This document shows, one piece after another, positions 8,329 to 15,762 of a stretch of DNA of 64,000 nt. Location: NCBI RefSeq assembly GCF_023824195.1, contig NZ_CP085442.1, positions 3,634,001 through 3,698,000 on the forward strand, read 5' to 3'. A program made the translations under genes and the position numbers. Each line of letters opens with the position of its first letter. The first letter of the stretch is position 1. Below the pieces are notes generated by a model. The model had not been told where the DNA came from. It saw only the letters and a program-made list of their open reading frames with translations, and searched no databases. This DNA comes from Priestia megaterium (lineage in GTDB: Bacteria > Bacillota > Bacilli > Bacillales > Bacillaceae_H).

Positions 8329-9336
8329 TTAGTTATATTTTGGACTATCGGTTGTGGACCTGTTGATATATTCCATCTTAAATACGACATCTTTTTTTCG
8401 AATCTGTTTTCCTTCGAGCATATTCATCAGTATCGAGGTTGCTCTTTGACCAATACCTAATAAATCGACATGAACTGTAGATAAAGCAGGCGTGATAAAA
8501 TCTGAAATTGGAACATCATCTGCCCCAACCACAGATAGATCTTTGGGTACAGATAGTCCAAGCATATTGGCTGCCTTAATAACACCGATGGCTAAATAAT
8601 CAGATGAGCAAACGACCCCTGTAATGTTGCTATGTTTCTTTAAAAATGTCGCTACTTCTGTTGTTGCTTTTAGAGCGTCAAATTCATCAATCTCAAATAC
8701 GTTTTCAGAAGAAAAAGGTAAACCTAGTTCATCCATTTTCTCTTTATATCCATTTAAACACCTGACACTATGCATGGAACTCATCGGTCCATTTACGATT
8801 CCGATATTCCGGTGTCCTAGCTGATAAAGAGCATCCACTGCTTGTTTGATACCATCTTCATCATCCGGTCGTACGCATGGAAAAGGAGATCCTTCTAAAT
8901 AGCTCCCTACTACGACAATCGGTAACCGGATACTTTCTAACCATTCTAGACTTAGCTCTTCATTTCTAGGTGCAAAAAGAATAACACCATCTACAGCCTG
9001 AGTTTCAAGCAACCGCTTCTGTTGAGAAGAGGTAAATGACATCATCATATTATAGTCTGTTTGGTCGATCCCTTTCGCTATTCCTTCTAAAACGGTTGAA
9101 AAAAATGGATTGTTCAGAATAAATGATCCCCGCGGAACCACAACCGCAATATTTCCTGTGTTTTGTTTAACAAGTCCTCTAGCTCCTAAATTAGGGCGAT
9201 AATCTAATTCTTCCATTACTTTACGAATTCGTTCTGCGGTTTTCGCGCCAACACCAGGTTTATTTGTTAATACTCGTGAGACAGAAGCTGTTGAAACACC
9301 AGCTTTAAGTGCCACGTCCTTAATACTTACACTCAT
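8329..9336 (-). CDS. LacI-family transcriptional repressor
   Basis: 335 residues. N-terminal LacI helix-turn-helix (SIKDVALKAGVSTASVSRVL, residues 3-22), hinge helix near 50-60 and a periplasmic-binding-like effector domain (ends with VHVDLLGIGQRAT). The ATG at 9334-9336 follows GGAGG. It lies between the dihydrodipicolinate-synthase-like gene and the MFS gene. Two palindromes of LacI-family type (10436-10447 and 10568-10595) precede the lyase and are its likely operators; no copy is visible in front of lacI itself. Confidence 0.92.
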   Translation of the reverse strand: MSVSIKDVALKAGVSTASVSRVLTNKPGVGAKTAERIRKVMEELDYRPNLGARGLVKQNTGNIAVVVPRGSFILNNPFFSTVLEGIAKGIDQTDYNMMMSFTSSQQKRLLETQAVDGVILFAPRNEELSLEWLESIRLPIVVVGSYLEGSPFPCVRPDDEDGIKQAVDALYQLGHRNIGIVNGPMSSMHSVRCLNGYKEKMDELGLPFSSENVFEIDEFDALKATTEVATFLKKHSNITGVVCSSDYLAIGVIKAANMLGLSVPKDLSVVGADDVPISDFITPALSTVHVDLLGIGQRATSILMNMLEGKQIRKKDVVFKMEYINRSTTDSPKYN

Positions 9337-9404
9337 AGTACATACCTCCATGGGTCAAGTATATCTATCTATTATAAACGAGTCCCACCTAAATACTAAA
9401 GAAT

Positions 9405-9428
9405 AGTGGTTGCAATCTTGCAACCACT
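9405..9428 (-). terminator. Perfect 11-bp hairpin after the lyase gene
   Basis: AGTGGTTGCAA and its exact complement with a 2-nt centre, 15 bp after the stop codon at 9443. The downstream T run is poor, so it may attenuate rather than fully stop transcription before lacI. Confidence 0.5.
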
Positions 9429-9442
9429 ACCTACAATATTTA

Positions 9443-10390
9443 TTACGCTTTCACTTCATCTTTTAATAATCCGACTTTTAGTAAGCCTTGACGAATTTCT
9501 TCTACTTCCTCTTCTTTTAAAGGTAATACTGGACGTCTCGCTAATGAACTACTAATTAATCCACGTTGATACATTGCTTCTTTCATACGTAAGTGAGAGG
9601 TAGAAGAAGGCTCATCCATTTTATATACAGCCTGCTTTAATTCAAAAATACGGTCATACACAGCATTCGCAGCCGTTAAGTCTTGATCTTTCACACATTT
9701 CACTAGTTCTGCAATTAAATCTGGCACAAAACAACCAAAGCCAACTAATGCACCGTCAATTCCTTGAACTAAAGTAGGTAACAAGTATTCATCATGGCAC
9801 GTTAACAGTGAAACATCAGGCGCATTCTTTTTTAATGCTCGAATATCTACTTCATATTGTGCAATATCTCGTTGGCCGACTTTAATAGACACAACGTTTG
9901 GAATAGCAGCCATTTCTAATAATTGACTGGTTGTATACGAAGTTTTTGTCCAAGTTGGATATTGGTGAACAACGATTGAGATGTTAATAGCTTCTGCCAC
10001 ATCTTTAAAAAACTGAACAGGTGATTCTTCTTGCATCCCAAAACGCAACCAAGAATGTGGGGGCATAAGTAGGATTCCACTTCCTCCTGCTTTTTCTACA
10101 GCTTGCGCATGTTGGATGGCCTCGATTGTTCCTTCTGCCGATACACCAGAGATAACAGGAATACGACCTTTTAATTCGTCAGCTGCAATTCTTACAGCCT
10201 CTGCACGTTCTTCAGGTAGTAAAGTCATAATTTCTCCTGTATGTCCATTTACTACAATTCCATTAACCCCTTCATGACTTGCAACCCAGCGAACTAAAGA
10301 GCGAAAACCTTCTTCATCGATTGAATAGTCGTCCTTAAATGGGATAAGAACTGCTGGAAATACGCCACTCCATTTTACTTTGTTTTTCAT
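9443..10390 (-). CDS. Dihydrodipicolinate synthase family lyase
   Basis: 315 residues, TIM-barrel DapA/NAL superfamily: NGHTGEIMTL replaces the usual NGTTGE (about 43-52), catalytic Tyr in VVHQYP (about 138) and Schiff-base Lys in VVSIKVGQ (about 168). Enzymes of this family split or dehydrate 2-keto acids (KDG aldolase, 5-keto-4-deoxyglucarate dehydratase, and others); a catabolic role fits the LacI and MFS neighbours better than lysine synthesis. ATG at 10388-10390 lies 9 nt behind AAAGGGG; the longer open frame upstream runs through the promoter and is not coding. Exact substrate unknown. Confidence 0.88.
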   Translation of the reverse strand: MKNKVKWSGVFPAVLIPFKDDYSIDEEGFRSLVRWVASHEGVNGIVVNGHTGEIMTLLPEERAEAVRIAADELKGRIPVISGVSAEGTIEAIQHAQAVEKAGGSGILLMPPHSWLRFGMQEESPVQFFKDVAEAINISIVVHQYPTWTKTSYTTSQLLEMAAIPNVVSIKVGQRDIAQYEVDIRALKKNAPDVSLLTCHDEYLLPTLVQGIDGALVGFGCFVPDLIAELVKCVKDQDLTAANAVYDRIFELKQAVYKMDEPSSTSHLRMKEAMYQRGLISSSLARRPVLPLKEEEVEEIRQGLLKVGLLKDEVKA

Positions 10391-10434
10391 TAAAAACATC
10401 CCCTTTGTTATTTTAGTTTTTAATTTCAATTTAT

Positions 10435-10448
10435 AGTAAACGTTTACG
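10435..10448. promoter_or_regulatory. LacI-type operator O1
   Basis: AGTAAACGTTTACG with the 12-bp perfect core GTAAACGTTTAC. It begins 7 bp downstream of the -10 box at 10455-10460, a position where a bound repressor would block transcription. Core identical to O2, 140 bp upstream. Confidence 0.75.
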
Positions 10449-10454
10449 TAAATA

Positions 10455-10483
10455 ATCATAAAATGAAAACGCTTAATTGTCAA
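10455..10483 (-). promoter_or_regulatory. Sigma-A promoter of the lyase gene with cre-like spacer
   Basis: -35 TTGACA at 10478-10483, 17-bp spacer, -10 TATGAT at 10455-10460, all on the minus strand. The spacer contains TGAAAACGCTTAAT on the plus strand (10464-10477), a near match to the CcpA cre consensus, so the gene is likely also under catabolite repression. Confidence 0.75.
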
Positions 10484-10567
10484 TATAATTTTTATTTTCT
10501 GATAAAATAAGACAAAAAAGCTTTCAAGCGCAGAATATACCAATGAAAATATAATTATCACAGAATA

Positions 10568-10595
10568 ACTTAATAGTAAACGTTTACTATTAAGT
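10568..10595. promoter_or_regulatory. LacI-type operator O2, 28-bp perfect palindrome
   Basis: ACTTAATAGTAAAC followed immediately by its exact reverse complement. The core equals O1. The centre-to-centre distance is 140 bp, suited to DNA looping around the promoter. Confidence 0.8.
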
Positions 10596-10630
10596 TTATA
10601 GGGGAGATTCAAGGTTTAAAGTTTAAATTG

Positions 10631-10762
10631 TCCTTGGGCTTTAGAGGATTTCTTACATAAAGGTTAGTATTTCTGCTGTTATTTCTCTAGCAATAGCTTA
10701 TATGATGGGTTGTGGATTCAAAAGAAAAAGATAAGGTCAACTAAGGTGCTGCTTGATAAAAG
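10631..10762 (+). repeat. Diverged intergenic repeat R1, copy 2
   Basis: Second copy of the repeat at 4928-5051, 5.7 kb away and in the same orientation. It lies between the LacI-type operator and the terminator-like hairpin near 10860. No intact ORF. Confidence 0.6.
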
Positions 10763-10859
10763 AGGGTTTCTAACATAGCTTTTATATTTGAGGGAGCAAT
10801 GCCAAATGACTTACATGAGAATTTACACAAATATAATTCTAGTTGTTCAAATTACTGAG

Positions 10860-10890
10860 AAGGCAGCCACATAACACCTTTAGCTGCCTT
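10860..10890 (+). terminator. GC-rich hairpin in intergenic region
   Basis: AAGGCAGC/GCTGCCTT stem with a 15-nt loop, then TTTTACCTTT on the plus strand. No plus-strand gene precedes it; it may serve the minus-strand oxidoreductase that ends at 10970. Confidence 0.5.
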
Positions 10891-10969
10891 TTACCTTTAA
10901 TTGTATACGTTCCAAGAAGTGATAAACCTAAATTATTTTACATAATATACATGTTGTTATGAATATGCC

Positions 10970-12079
10970 TTACCTATCAAGTACTACTTTTTCACCAGTC
11001 TCTGCAGATGTCCGAACCGCATCCAATAGCTGATGAAGCTTAACGGCATCATGGAAGTTGGGAATTTGACCTCTATTTTCGAATATATCTTTTGCCAACA
11101 TATTATAAGCCTTTTCAACATAGCCTTTTGGATTATTATCTTTTACTGAAGATACGTTTATTTCTTCAAAATAAACACCTTTAGCACTTAATAAATAAGT
11201 AGGATATTTAACTTTTTCGACTTTGAGATCACCAAATTGCACGTGTCCTGAGGAATGATTTTGTGTTAAACGAAAAACCCCCTTTTCCCCTCTAATCTCT
11301 AATTGAAAAGCTGGATAAACTCCGCCTTGAATATGGACAGAAGCCGAAATGTCATCGATGAGTGTCCCCTGTATTAAGATTTGGTCCGCTGTATCTTTTG
11401 ATATCGTAACTCCTGTTCCTTGTATGAGAGCTTCTGTATAATGCGTATTCATTACAGCCGATAACTCTCTAAAATCACCTAAGATGTAGCAAAGAACATC
11501 AAGCGAGTGCCCACCGTTAATGGTAAGAAGGTTCGCTCCGTTTTCTTTTTTCAAAATATAACTGTTTGCTTCATCTGTTACTCCCCCTTTCCCTTGTGTG
11601 GCTACCTGCATGGTGCAGGAAATGATTCTCCCAATTTCTCCTTGTTTAATAGCCTCCTTTATATAATTCACTTCGGGAGATTGTCTTGCTTGTAATCCAA
11701 TAGCATGGTGAATGTTCGCCTGACCCGCTAACCTTGCTAGTTTAACAGCCTGCATAGTATCTATGCCTAACGGCCACTCGCAATAAATATGTTTATTTTT
11801 CTCTATGGCTGCAATTGAAGCTTTGTAATGGAATGGAACTTTTACACTAACTACTACTAAATCAACATCTCTAGATTGGGCTAATTTCTTATAATCTGTG
11901 AAACTATGGGAAGCATGAAGTACCCTCGCACTTTCCTTTGCGGTTTCTGCTTTTGATGTTCCAATCGCGGTTATTTGATAAAAAGGGTTTTCTTTAAGTA
12001 CTGGAATATGTGTTTTACTCGCCCATTGATTATTCAAAGATCCTCCTATAATTCCTACTTTTATTAATTGATCCGTCAT
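10970..12079 (-). CDS. Gfo/Idh/MocA family oxidoreductase, Gal80/galactose-dehydrogenase-like
   Basis: 369 residues. N-terminal Rossmann fold with GIIGGSLNNQWASKTHIPVL, then CEWPLG in place of the common EKP motif near residue 95, and a C-terminal alpha/beta domain containing GGHSLDVLCYILGDF. This pattern resembles Gal80-like and galactose 1-dehydrogenase-like members. It probably oxidises a sugar or sugar acid with NAD(P). ATG at 12077-12079 follows GGAGG. It is divergent from the LysR gene, which most likely controls it. Confidence 0.82.
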   Translation of the reverse strand: MTDQLIKVGIIGGSLNNQWASKTHIPVLKENPFYQITAIGTSKAETAKESARVLHASHSFTDYKKLAQSRDVDLVVVSVKVPFHYKASIAAIEKNKHIYCEWPLGIDTMQAVKLARLAGQANIHHAIGLQARQSPEVNYIKEAIKQGEIGRIISCTMQVATQGKGGVTDEANSYILKKENGANLLTINGGHSLDVLCYILGDFRELSAVMNTHYTEALIQGTGVTISKDTADQILIQGTLIDDISASVHIQGGVYPAFQLEIRGEKGVFRLTQNHSSGHVQFGDLKVEKVKYPTYLLSAKGVYFEEINVSSVKDNNPKGYVEKAYNMLAKDIFENRGQIPNFHDAVKLHQLLDAVRTSAETGEKVVLDR

Positions 12080-12131
12080 TAGACATTCCTCCAAAATTTT
12101 GTAGAAAATCTTACCTTTTAATCAAGTATAA

Positions 12132-12153
12132 TTAAAATGAATCATCATTTTAA
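12132..12153. promoter_or_regulatory. Inverted repeat between LysR gene and its divergent target
   Basis: TTAAAATGA-ATCA-TCATTTTAA, a perfect 9-bp dyad with a 4-nt centre, lying midway between the two divergent start codons. The spacing fits a LysR-type T-N11-A site. Confidence 0.6.
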
Positions 12154-12204
12154 ATGTTAAAATATGATGGATATATCACTTTTTTTGATGGATGGTGAAA
12201 ATGA

Positions 12205-13074
12205 ATGGATATTGAAAACATGAAAGCTTTCGTTTCAGTGGCGGAATTAAGAAGTATATCTGCTGCTGCGATGAAATTGAATCATCTGCAATCTAATATG
12301 ACCGCAAAAATAAAGAAAATTGAAATATATTATAACCAAGAACTGTTTATCAGAAATTCAAAAGGAGTTAAATTAACAAAACAAGGAGAAAAATTGTACC
12401 ATCAATTTAAAAAAATATTGCATCTTTGGGAAGAAACTGAAAATAAAATGAAAAAACAAGACGAAAAACTCCGTATTGGCACCATGATATCAGTTGGGGG
12501 AACTGAATTCTCAAGCGCTTTAAACAAACTTTATAACACATATCCCGATTTAGCAGTAACGTTAAAAACCGGTTCAACCGAATATATTGAAAATCAAGTT
12601 CTACTTGGACAAATTGATGTAGCTTATACAATTGGATCATTAAACAACAAAAAGATAAGGTATAAAGAAGTAGGAGTAGAAGAAATGGTTGTAATTGGTC
12701 GAGGGATTGATCAACACACAACATTTGATGATTATGTAAGACAAAAAAATATACTTGTACTATCTGATAAGTGCTTGTACATGACAATACTACATAATAT
12801 TTATGTGAGCTTAAATATTGAACAAGGTGACATTATTGAAGTGGGTGATCCAGAAACATTAGTACAATTTGCATTAATGGGTATGGGTATTTCCTTAGTA
12901 TCTAAGCGTATCGCAAATCGTTATAACATCAACAATTATTTAGAAGTTCCATCACCCTATAGATACACTGACTTTTATCTCATCTCTCGCCTCAATTATG
13001 AATTTACCCCTATAGAAAAACAGTTTATTGAGTTAAATAACTTTAGCGACACTTTTAAAGGAATGGAAGTTTAA
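12205..13074 (+). CDS. LysR-family transcriptional regulator
   Basis: 289 residues. N-terminal winged HTH (MKAFVSVAELRSISAAAMKLNHLQSNMTAKI, with the LysR-typical FxxV..RSxxxAA), linker helix and a substrate-binding domain (VGDPETLVQFALMGMGISLVSKR). Unusual is HLQSNMTAKIKKIE where most relatives have SQPAVSxQIxxLE; BenM/CbL-like sensors of the YusT/YofA subgroup show the same. The ATG follows GGATGGTGA. It is divergent from the oxidoreductase at 10970-12079. Confidence 0.9.
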   Translation: MDIENMKAFVSVAELRSISAAAMKLNHLQSNMTAKIKKIEIYYNQELFIRNSKGVKLTKQGEKLYHQFKKILHLWEETENKMKKQDEKLRIGTMISVGGTEFSSALNKLYNTYPDLAVTLKTGSTEYIENQVLLGQIDVAYTIGSLNNKKIRYKEVGVEEMVVIGRGIDQHTTFDDYVRQKNILVLSDKCLYMTILHNIYVSLNIEQGDIIEVGDPETLVQFALMGMGISLVSKRIANRYNINNYLEVPSPYRYTDFYLISRLNYEFTPIEKQFIELNNFSDTFKGMEV

Positions 13075-13078
13075 CATC

Positions 13079-13104
13079 GAGGTTACAGTTTTTCCTGTAA
13101 CCTC
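13079..13104 (+). terminator. Terminator of the LysR gene
   Basis: Perfect stem GAGGTTACAG/CTGTAACCTC with a 6-nt loop, followed by TTTTAC, 4 bp after the stop codon. Confidence 0.88.
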
Positions 13105-13160
13105 TTTTACAATTCCTTACCTGCAATTATCTTTTATATAAGAGTCATATGGGGTATTTT

Positions 13161-13247
13161 TTAATTTCCACAAGTTTGATCATGGGAAGCAGCCTTTCTA
13201 ATTCCTGTGCCGCCATTGGTTACCAACACTATCTTATTTTTAAACAT
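13161..13247 (-). pseudogene. N-terminal remnant of a short-chain dehydrogenase
   Basis: 28 codons starting MFKNKIVLVTNGGTGIRKAAS. This matches the classical SDR opening (VVLVTGGGTGIGKA), with the first Gly of TGxxxGIG changed to Asn and the last to Arg, then a stop. No further SDR sequence follows. It lies downstream of two small ORFs on the same strand and is probably the last trace of an oxidoreductase of the neighbouring cluster. Confidence 0.55.
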
Positions 13248-13365
13248 AACGTTTACATCTCTTTTATTGTCAAGCTCTGGAGAATTACTATATTTGCGTG
13301 TTCATTCATTTTGCTTGGCCTTCTTCACTATCTTTTCTAAGTAGATCTCCTAAACCTAAAAGAAC

Positions 13366-13536
13366 TCAGTTAACAACTAGAGTAGAAGCTGGATTATAAC
13401 AACAGATAATTTCAGAAAAAATTTTATGGTTTTGTAATTTCATGAAAGTTTCTTTTGCCTCCCTTTCTGTTTTAAATTCAAACATGATAATATTATTTTC
13501 TCTTGAATAAGCATTGATTACAGTAACCACCCACAT
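13366..13536 (-). CDS. Small hypothetical protein, 56 residues
   Basis: Too short for standard ORF calling but convincing: AGGAGA lies 6 nt before ATG, and the product MWVVTVINAYSRENNIIMFEF continues with a TEREAKETFMKL helix and FSEIICCYN. The pattern of a short beta strand, 'MFEF' strand and E/K-rich helix resembles small single-domain proteins of Bacillus with unknown function. It overlaps the stop of the preceding small ORF by one base (TAATG), so the two are translationally coupled. Confidence 0.7.
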   Translation of the reverse strand: MWVVTVINAYSRENNIIMFEFKTEREAKETFMKLQNHKIFSEIICCYNPASTLVVN

Positions 13537-13688
13537 TAAAAATCTCCTAGGGCTGTTACAATTAAATTTGATTCTGATAAATGAATATCTCTGGCATTCT
13601 TATGAGTAACTGTTATACCGGTAGACTTATTTGGAATGAACCCCTTTTCTAACCAAATAGAACCGCTTTGAAAATTCCATGTTCCCAA
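13536..13688 (-). CDS. Small hypothetical protein with TTG start, 50 residues
   Basis: TTG at 13686-13688 lies 5 nt behind GGGGGG. The product begins with LGTWNFQSGSIWLEKG and ends VTALGDF; it reads like the beta-rich C-terminal part of a larger protein, but has its own strong ribosome site. Stop and the next ATG overlap (TAATG). Only 45 bp separates it from the stop of the DUF1932 gene, so it is probably in the same transcript. Confidence 0.55.
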   Translation of the reverse strand: MGTWNFQSGSIWLEKGFIPNKSTGITVTHKNARDIHLSESNLIVTALGDF

Positions 13689-13733
13689 GTAAATCCCCCC
13701 GTATCTTACTATTGATACAATAAATTAGTTTAT

Positions 13734-14624
13734 TTAATTGTTTACAGCAGCATCTTCTTTACACGCTTTGATAACATCCAACCAGTGATCTGGCTTTTGC
13801 CCTTTAAACTTCTCTTTCAAATTAAATGATGCTAATGTTTCTAACTTACTTTTTGCTGCTTTAGACATAACCGAGTTTAAATTAGAAGCCTCTAGCATTT
13901 GAATAGAGCCGTCTAACTCAATTGATCTTCTTAACGCATGTATAGAAGTCCCCGTTACTAATCGGTTCATTGTTTCTCTAAAGCTCTTACTATCTAGAGT
14001 TTCACTAATAGAATCTAAGACTAATTGTTCTACATTAAATTCATGAGAAGCTTCTAATAACTCTAGATAAAGAGCAACTACACCTTTCATATAAATGCTG
14101 CGAATTAGTTTTACAGCAGAGGCATCACCAGGTTTTTCACTTACTTTAGTTATGTCCATACTGTACGGAGTCATTAAGGAAATCAGTCGATCTACACCAT
14201 TCCCACTTGCTGAAATAGGAACCTTATGCTTATAAACCGGCAAGGGACCTAGCATTGCAGCATCCACAAAGAATGCATTCTTTTCTTGTATATTTGTGTT
14301 GATTTTTTGTTTCACGATAGGAGTGGAAGCTGATACATCTACATAGATACATTCTTTCTTTATAAATGGTTTTAGCATCTCACTAACTTCAAGTGCTTTA
14401 TCTGCGGGTACTGCTACCATTACTATATCTACTTGTTTTAAAACTTCTTCGGGTCTATAAAGAAGTTCTACTTGAGCTTGAGCAGCCCGTTCTTTAATTT
14501 GTGGACCATATGTAGGATGGTCTATCATAACATCATGAGCAAAAATGGTTTCTAAACCTTCGCCTTTTAAGCCAACTGACAACTCAAAAGCCGCCTCTCC
14601 AAATCCAATAAAACCTAATTTCAC
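13734..14624 (-). CDS. NAD(P)-binding dehydrogenase, 6PGDH-like with DUF1932 C-terminus
   Basis: 296 residues. An N-terminal Rossmann fold (KLGFIGFGEAAFELSVGL), the beta-hydroxyacid dehydrogenase 'VDAAMLGPLP' substrate loop, a KLIRS helix near 165-170 that places the catalytic Lys, and a C-terminal DUF1932 helical domain. Such enzymes oxidise 3-hydroxy acids. GTG at 14622-14624 is chosen because GGGAGAG lies 8 nt upstream; it is 20 bp behind the RraA-like gene, with which it forms an operon. Confidence 0.85.
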   Translation of the reverse strand: MKLGFIGFGEAAFELSVGLKGEGLETIFAHDVMIDHPTYGPQIKERAAQAQVELLYRPEEVLKQVDIVMVAVPADKALEVSEMLKPFIKKECIYVDVSASTPIVKQKINTNIQEKNAFFVDAAMLGPLPVYKHKVPISASGNGVDRLISLMTPYSMDITKVSEKPGDASAVKLIRSIYMKGVVALYLELLEASHEFNVEQLVLDSISETLDSKSFRETMNRLVTGTSIHALRRSIELDGSIQMLEASNLNSVMSKAAKSKLETLASFNLKEKFKGQKPDHWLDVIKACKEDAAVNN

Positions 14625-14644
14625 TTTAAAGCTCTCCCTTCTGT

Positions 14645-15325
14645 TTATAATCCGTATGCTTTCATCTGTTCTCTTAACCATGAAGGCTGAATGTTACCTT
14701 CAGATTCACCTTGCAGACGCGCTCTTTCAAATGCTTCGATTGTTTCTAAACGTGTTTTCTCATACTCTAGTTTTTTTTCAGCTTTAAAAAGAACCTCTTC
14801 AATCTTTTCTTTTGGAACTACAACAACTCCATCGTCATCACCTATAATTAGATCTCCTGGAATGACGGATACTCCTCCACAAGAAATAGGCTTATGCAAC
14901 TCACCTGGCCCGTCCTTAAGGGGGCCATTTGGAATAAATCCTTTTGAGAAAATAGGAAACTCTGATTGGCTAAGAGTCTCCTTATCACGAACTGCCCCGT
15001 CTATAATAATGCCCTCTATTCCCATAGCTTTAGCTGCAGCTGCCATTAATTCTCCAAGGTAAGCATTTGCGGTATGACCCTTTCCATCAGCAACTAATAC
15101 ATAACCTTCTGTCCCGTCATAGATCGCCTGGTGAAGAAATAAGTTATCTCCAGGTCTTAAACTTACAGTTAGAGCGGTTCCAACTACCTTCATTCCTGTA
15201 GATACAGGCTTAATTTTATAATCCATTGAGCCTGTACACCCCATTGCATCGGATATAAGAGTTGTGTTAAGAAGTTTTGCTCTCTTAATAATGTCTTCAG
15301 ATAATACTGGTGCTAAATTACTCAC
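14645..15325 (-). CDS. RraA-like family protein (hydroxy-oxoacid aldolase/decarboxylase type)
   Basis: 226 residues of the RraA/HMG-aldolase fold: ISDAMGCTG near residue 25, GDNLFLHQAI near 60, the GELMAAAAKAMGIEGIIIDGAVRD stretch with the conserved G-x-RD (about 95-120) and a GDDDGVVVVPKE motif near 165. Family members cleave 4-hydroxy-4-methyl-2-oxoglutarate or decarboxylate oxaloacetate. Together with the adjacent 3-hydroxyacid dehydrogenase and the CitMHS carrier it suggests breakdown of a branched or hydroxylated carboxylic acid. GTG start behind GAGGAG. Confidence 0.87.
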   Translation of the reverse strand: MSNLAPVLSEDIIKRAKLLNTTLISDAMGCTGSMDYKIKPVSTGMKVVGTALTVSLRPGDNLFLHQAIYDGTEGYVLVADGKGHTANAYLGELMAAAAKAMGIEGIIIDGAVRDKETLSQSEFPIFSKGFIPNGPLKDGPGELHKPISCGGVSVIPGDLIIGDDDGVVVVPKEKIEEVLFKAEKKLEYEKTRLETIEAFERARLQGESEGNIQPSWLREQMKAYGL

Positions 15326-15498
15326 TGATATACACTCCTCTTCTCTTTTAATATATTCTAATCAATGCCCTACTTAGGATAACGCTTACAAAAATTAATT
15401 TAGTAAAATTAGATATTGCCCCCCTATTCGCAGAATATCTACAGTTTATTTGCTGCATTTTCGAAAAAGATAGAGAAACATCGTAAAAAATAAATAAA

Positions 15499-15542
15499 GT
15501 AATAAAAATTACTACATTTCATATTTATGTAATATTTATTAC
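15499..15542. promoter_or_regulatory. Two GTAAT-N4-ATTAC palindromes upstream of RraA operon
   Basis: GTAATAAAAATTAC at 15499-15512 and GTAATATTTATTAC at 15529-15542, with centres 30 bp apart (about three helical turns). The same motif recurs at 16818-16831 before the transporter gene, and a related dyad (AAGTATT-N6-AATACTT) lies at 15686-15705. Likely operators of the RpiR regulator encoded at 15763. Confidence 0.6.
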
Positions 15543-15685
15543 CACAACCTTAAATGTATCTTATCACCGGTTCTTAATAAAGTAAATCTATTTTTGTAAA
15601 TACAACACAGGAAAAACATATCGTAAGCTTTATTACTTAGAAGAAACATTTTTACATAAAAAAGTAAACATGCTAAAATTCAAGT

Positions 15686-15705
15686 AAGTATTGTGATAAA
15701 TACTT
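15686..15705. promoter_or_regulatory. AAGTATT-N6-AATACTT dyad upstream of rpiR-type gene
   Basis: Inverted repeat 58 bp before the RpiR start codon, a variant of the GTAAT/ATTAC motif nearby. The remaining part of the 437-bp gap 15326-15762 shows only AT-rich promoter-like sequence. Confidence 0.45.
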
Positions 15706-15762
15706 TTTATATACTTAAAAAAATAAAATTTACAATATAATCTGTTTAATTGGAGCGAAGGT

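Noticed and set aside
13149..13340. Plus-strand 63-codon open frame with hydrophobic C-terminus
   Set aside because: It has no ribosome site and lies antisense to the SDR remnant; the minus strand explains the region better.
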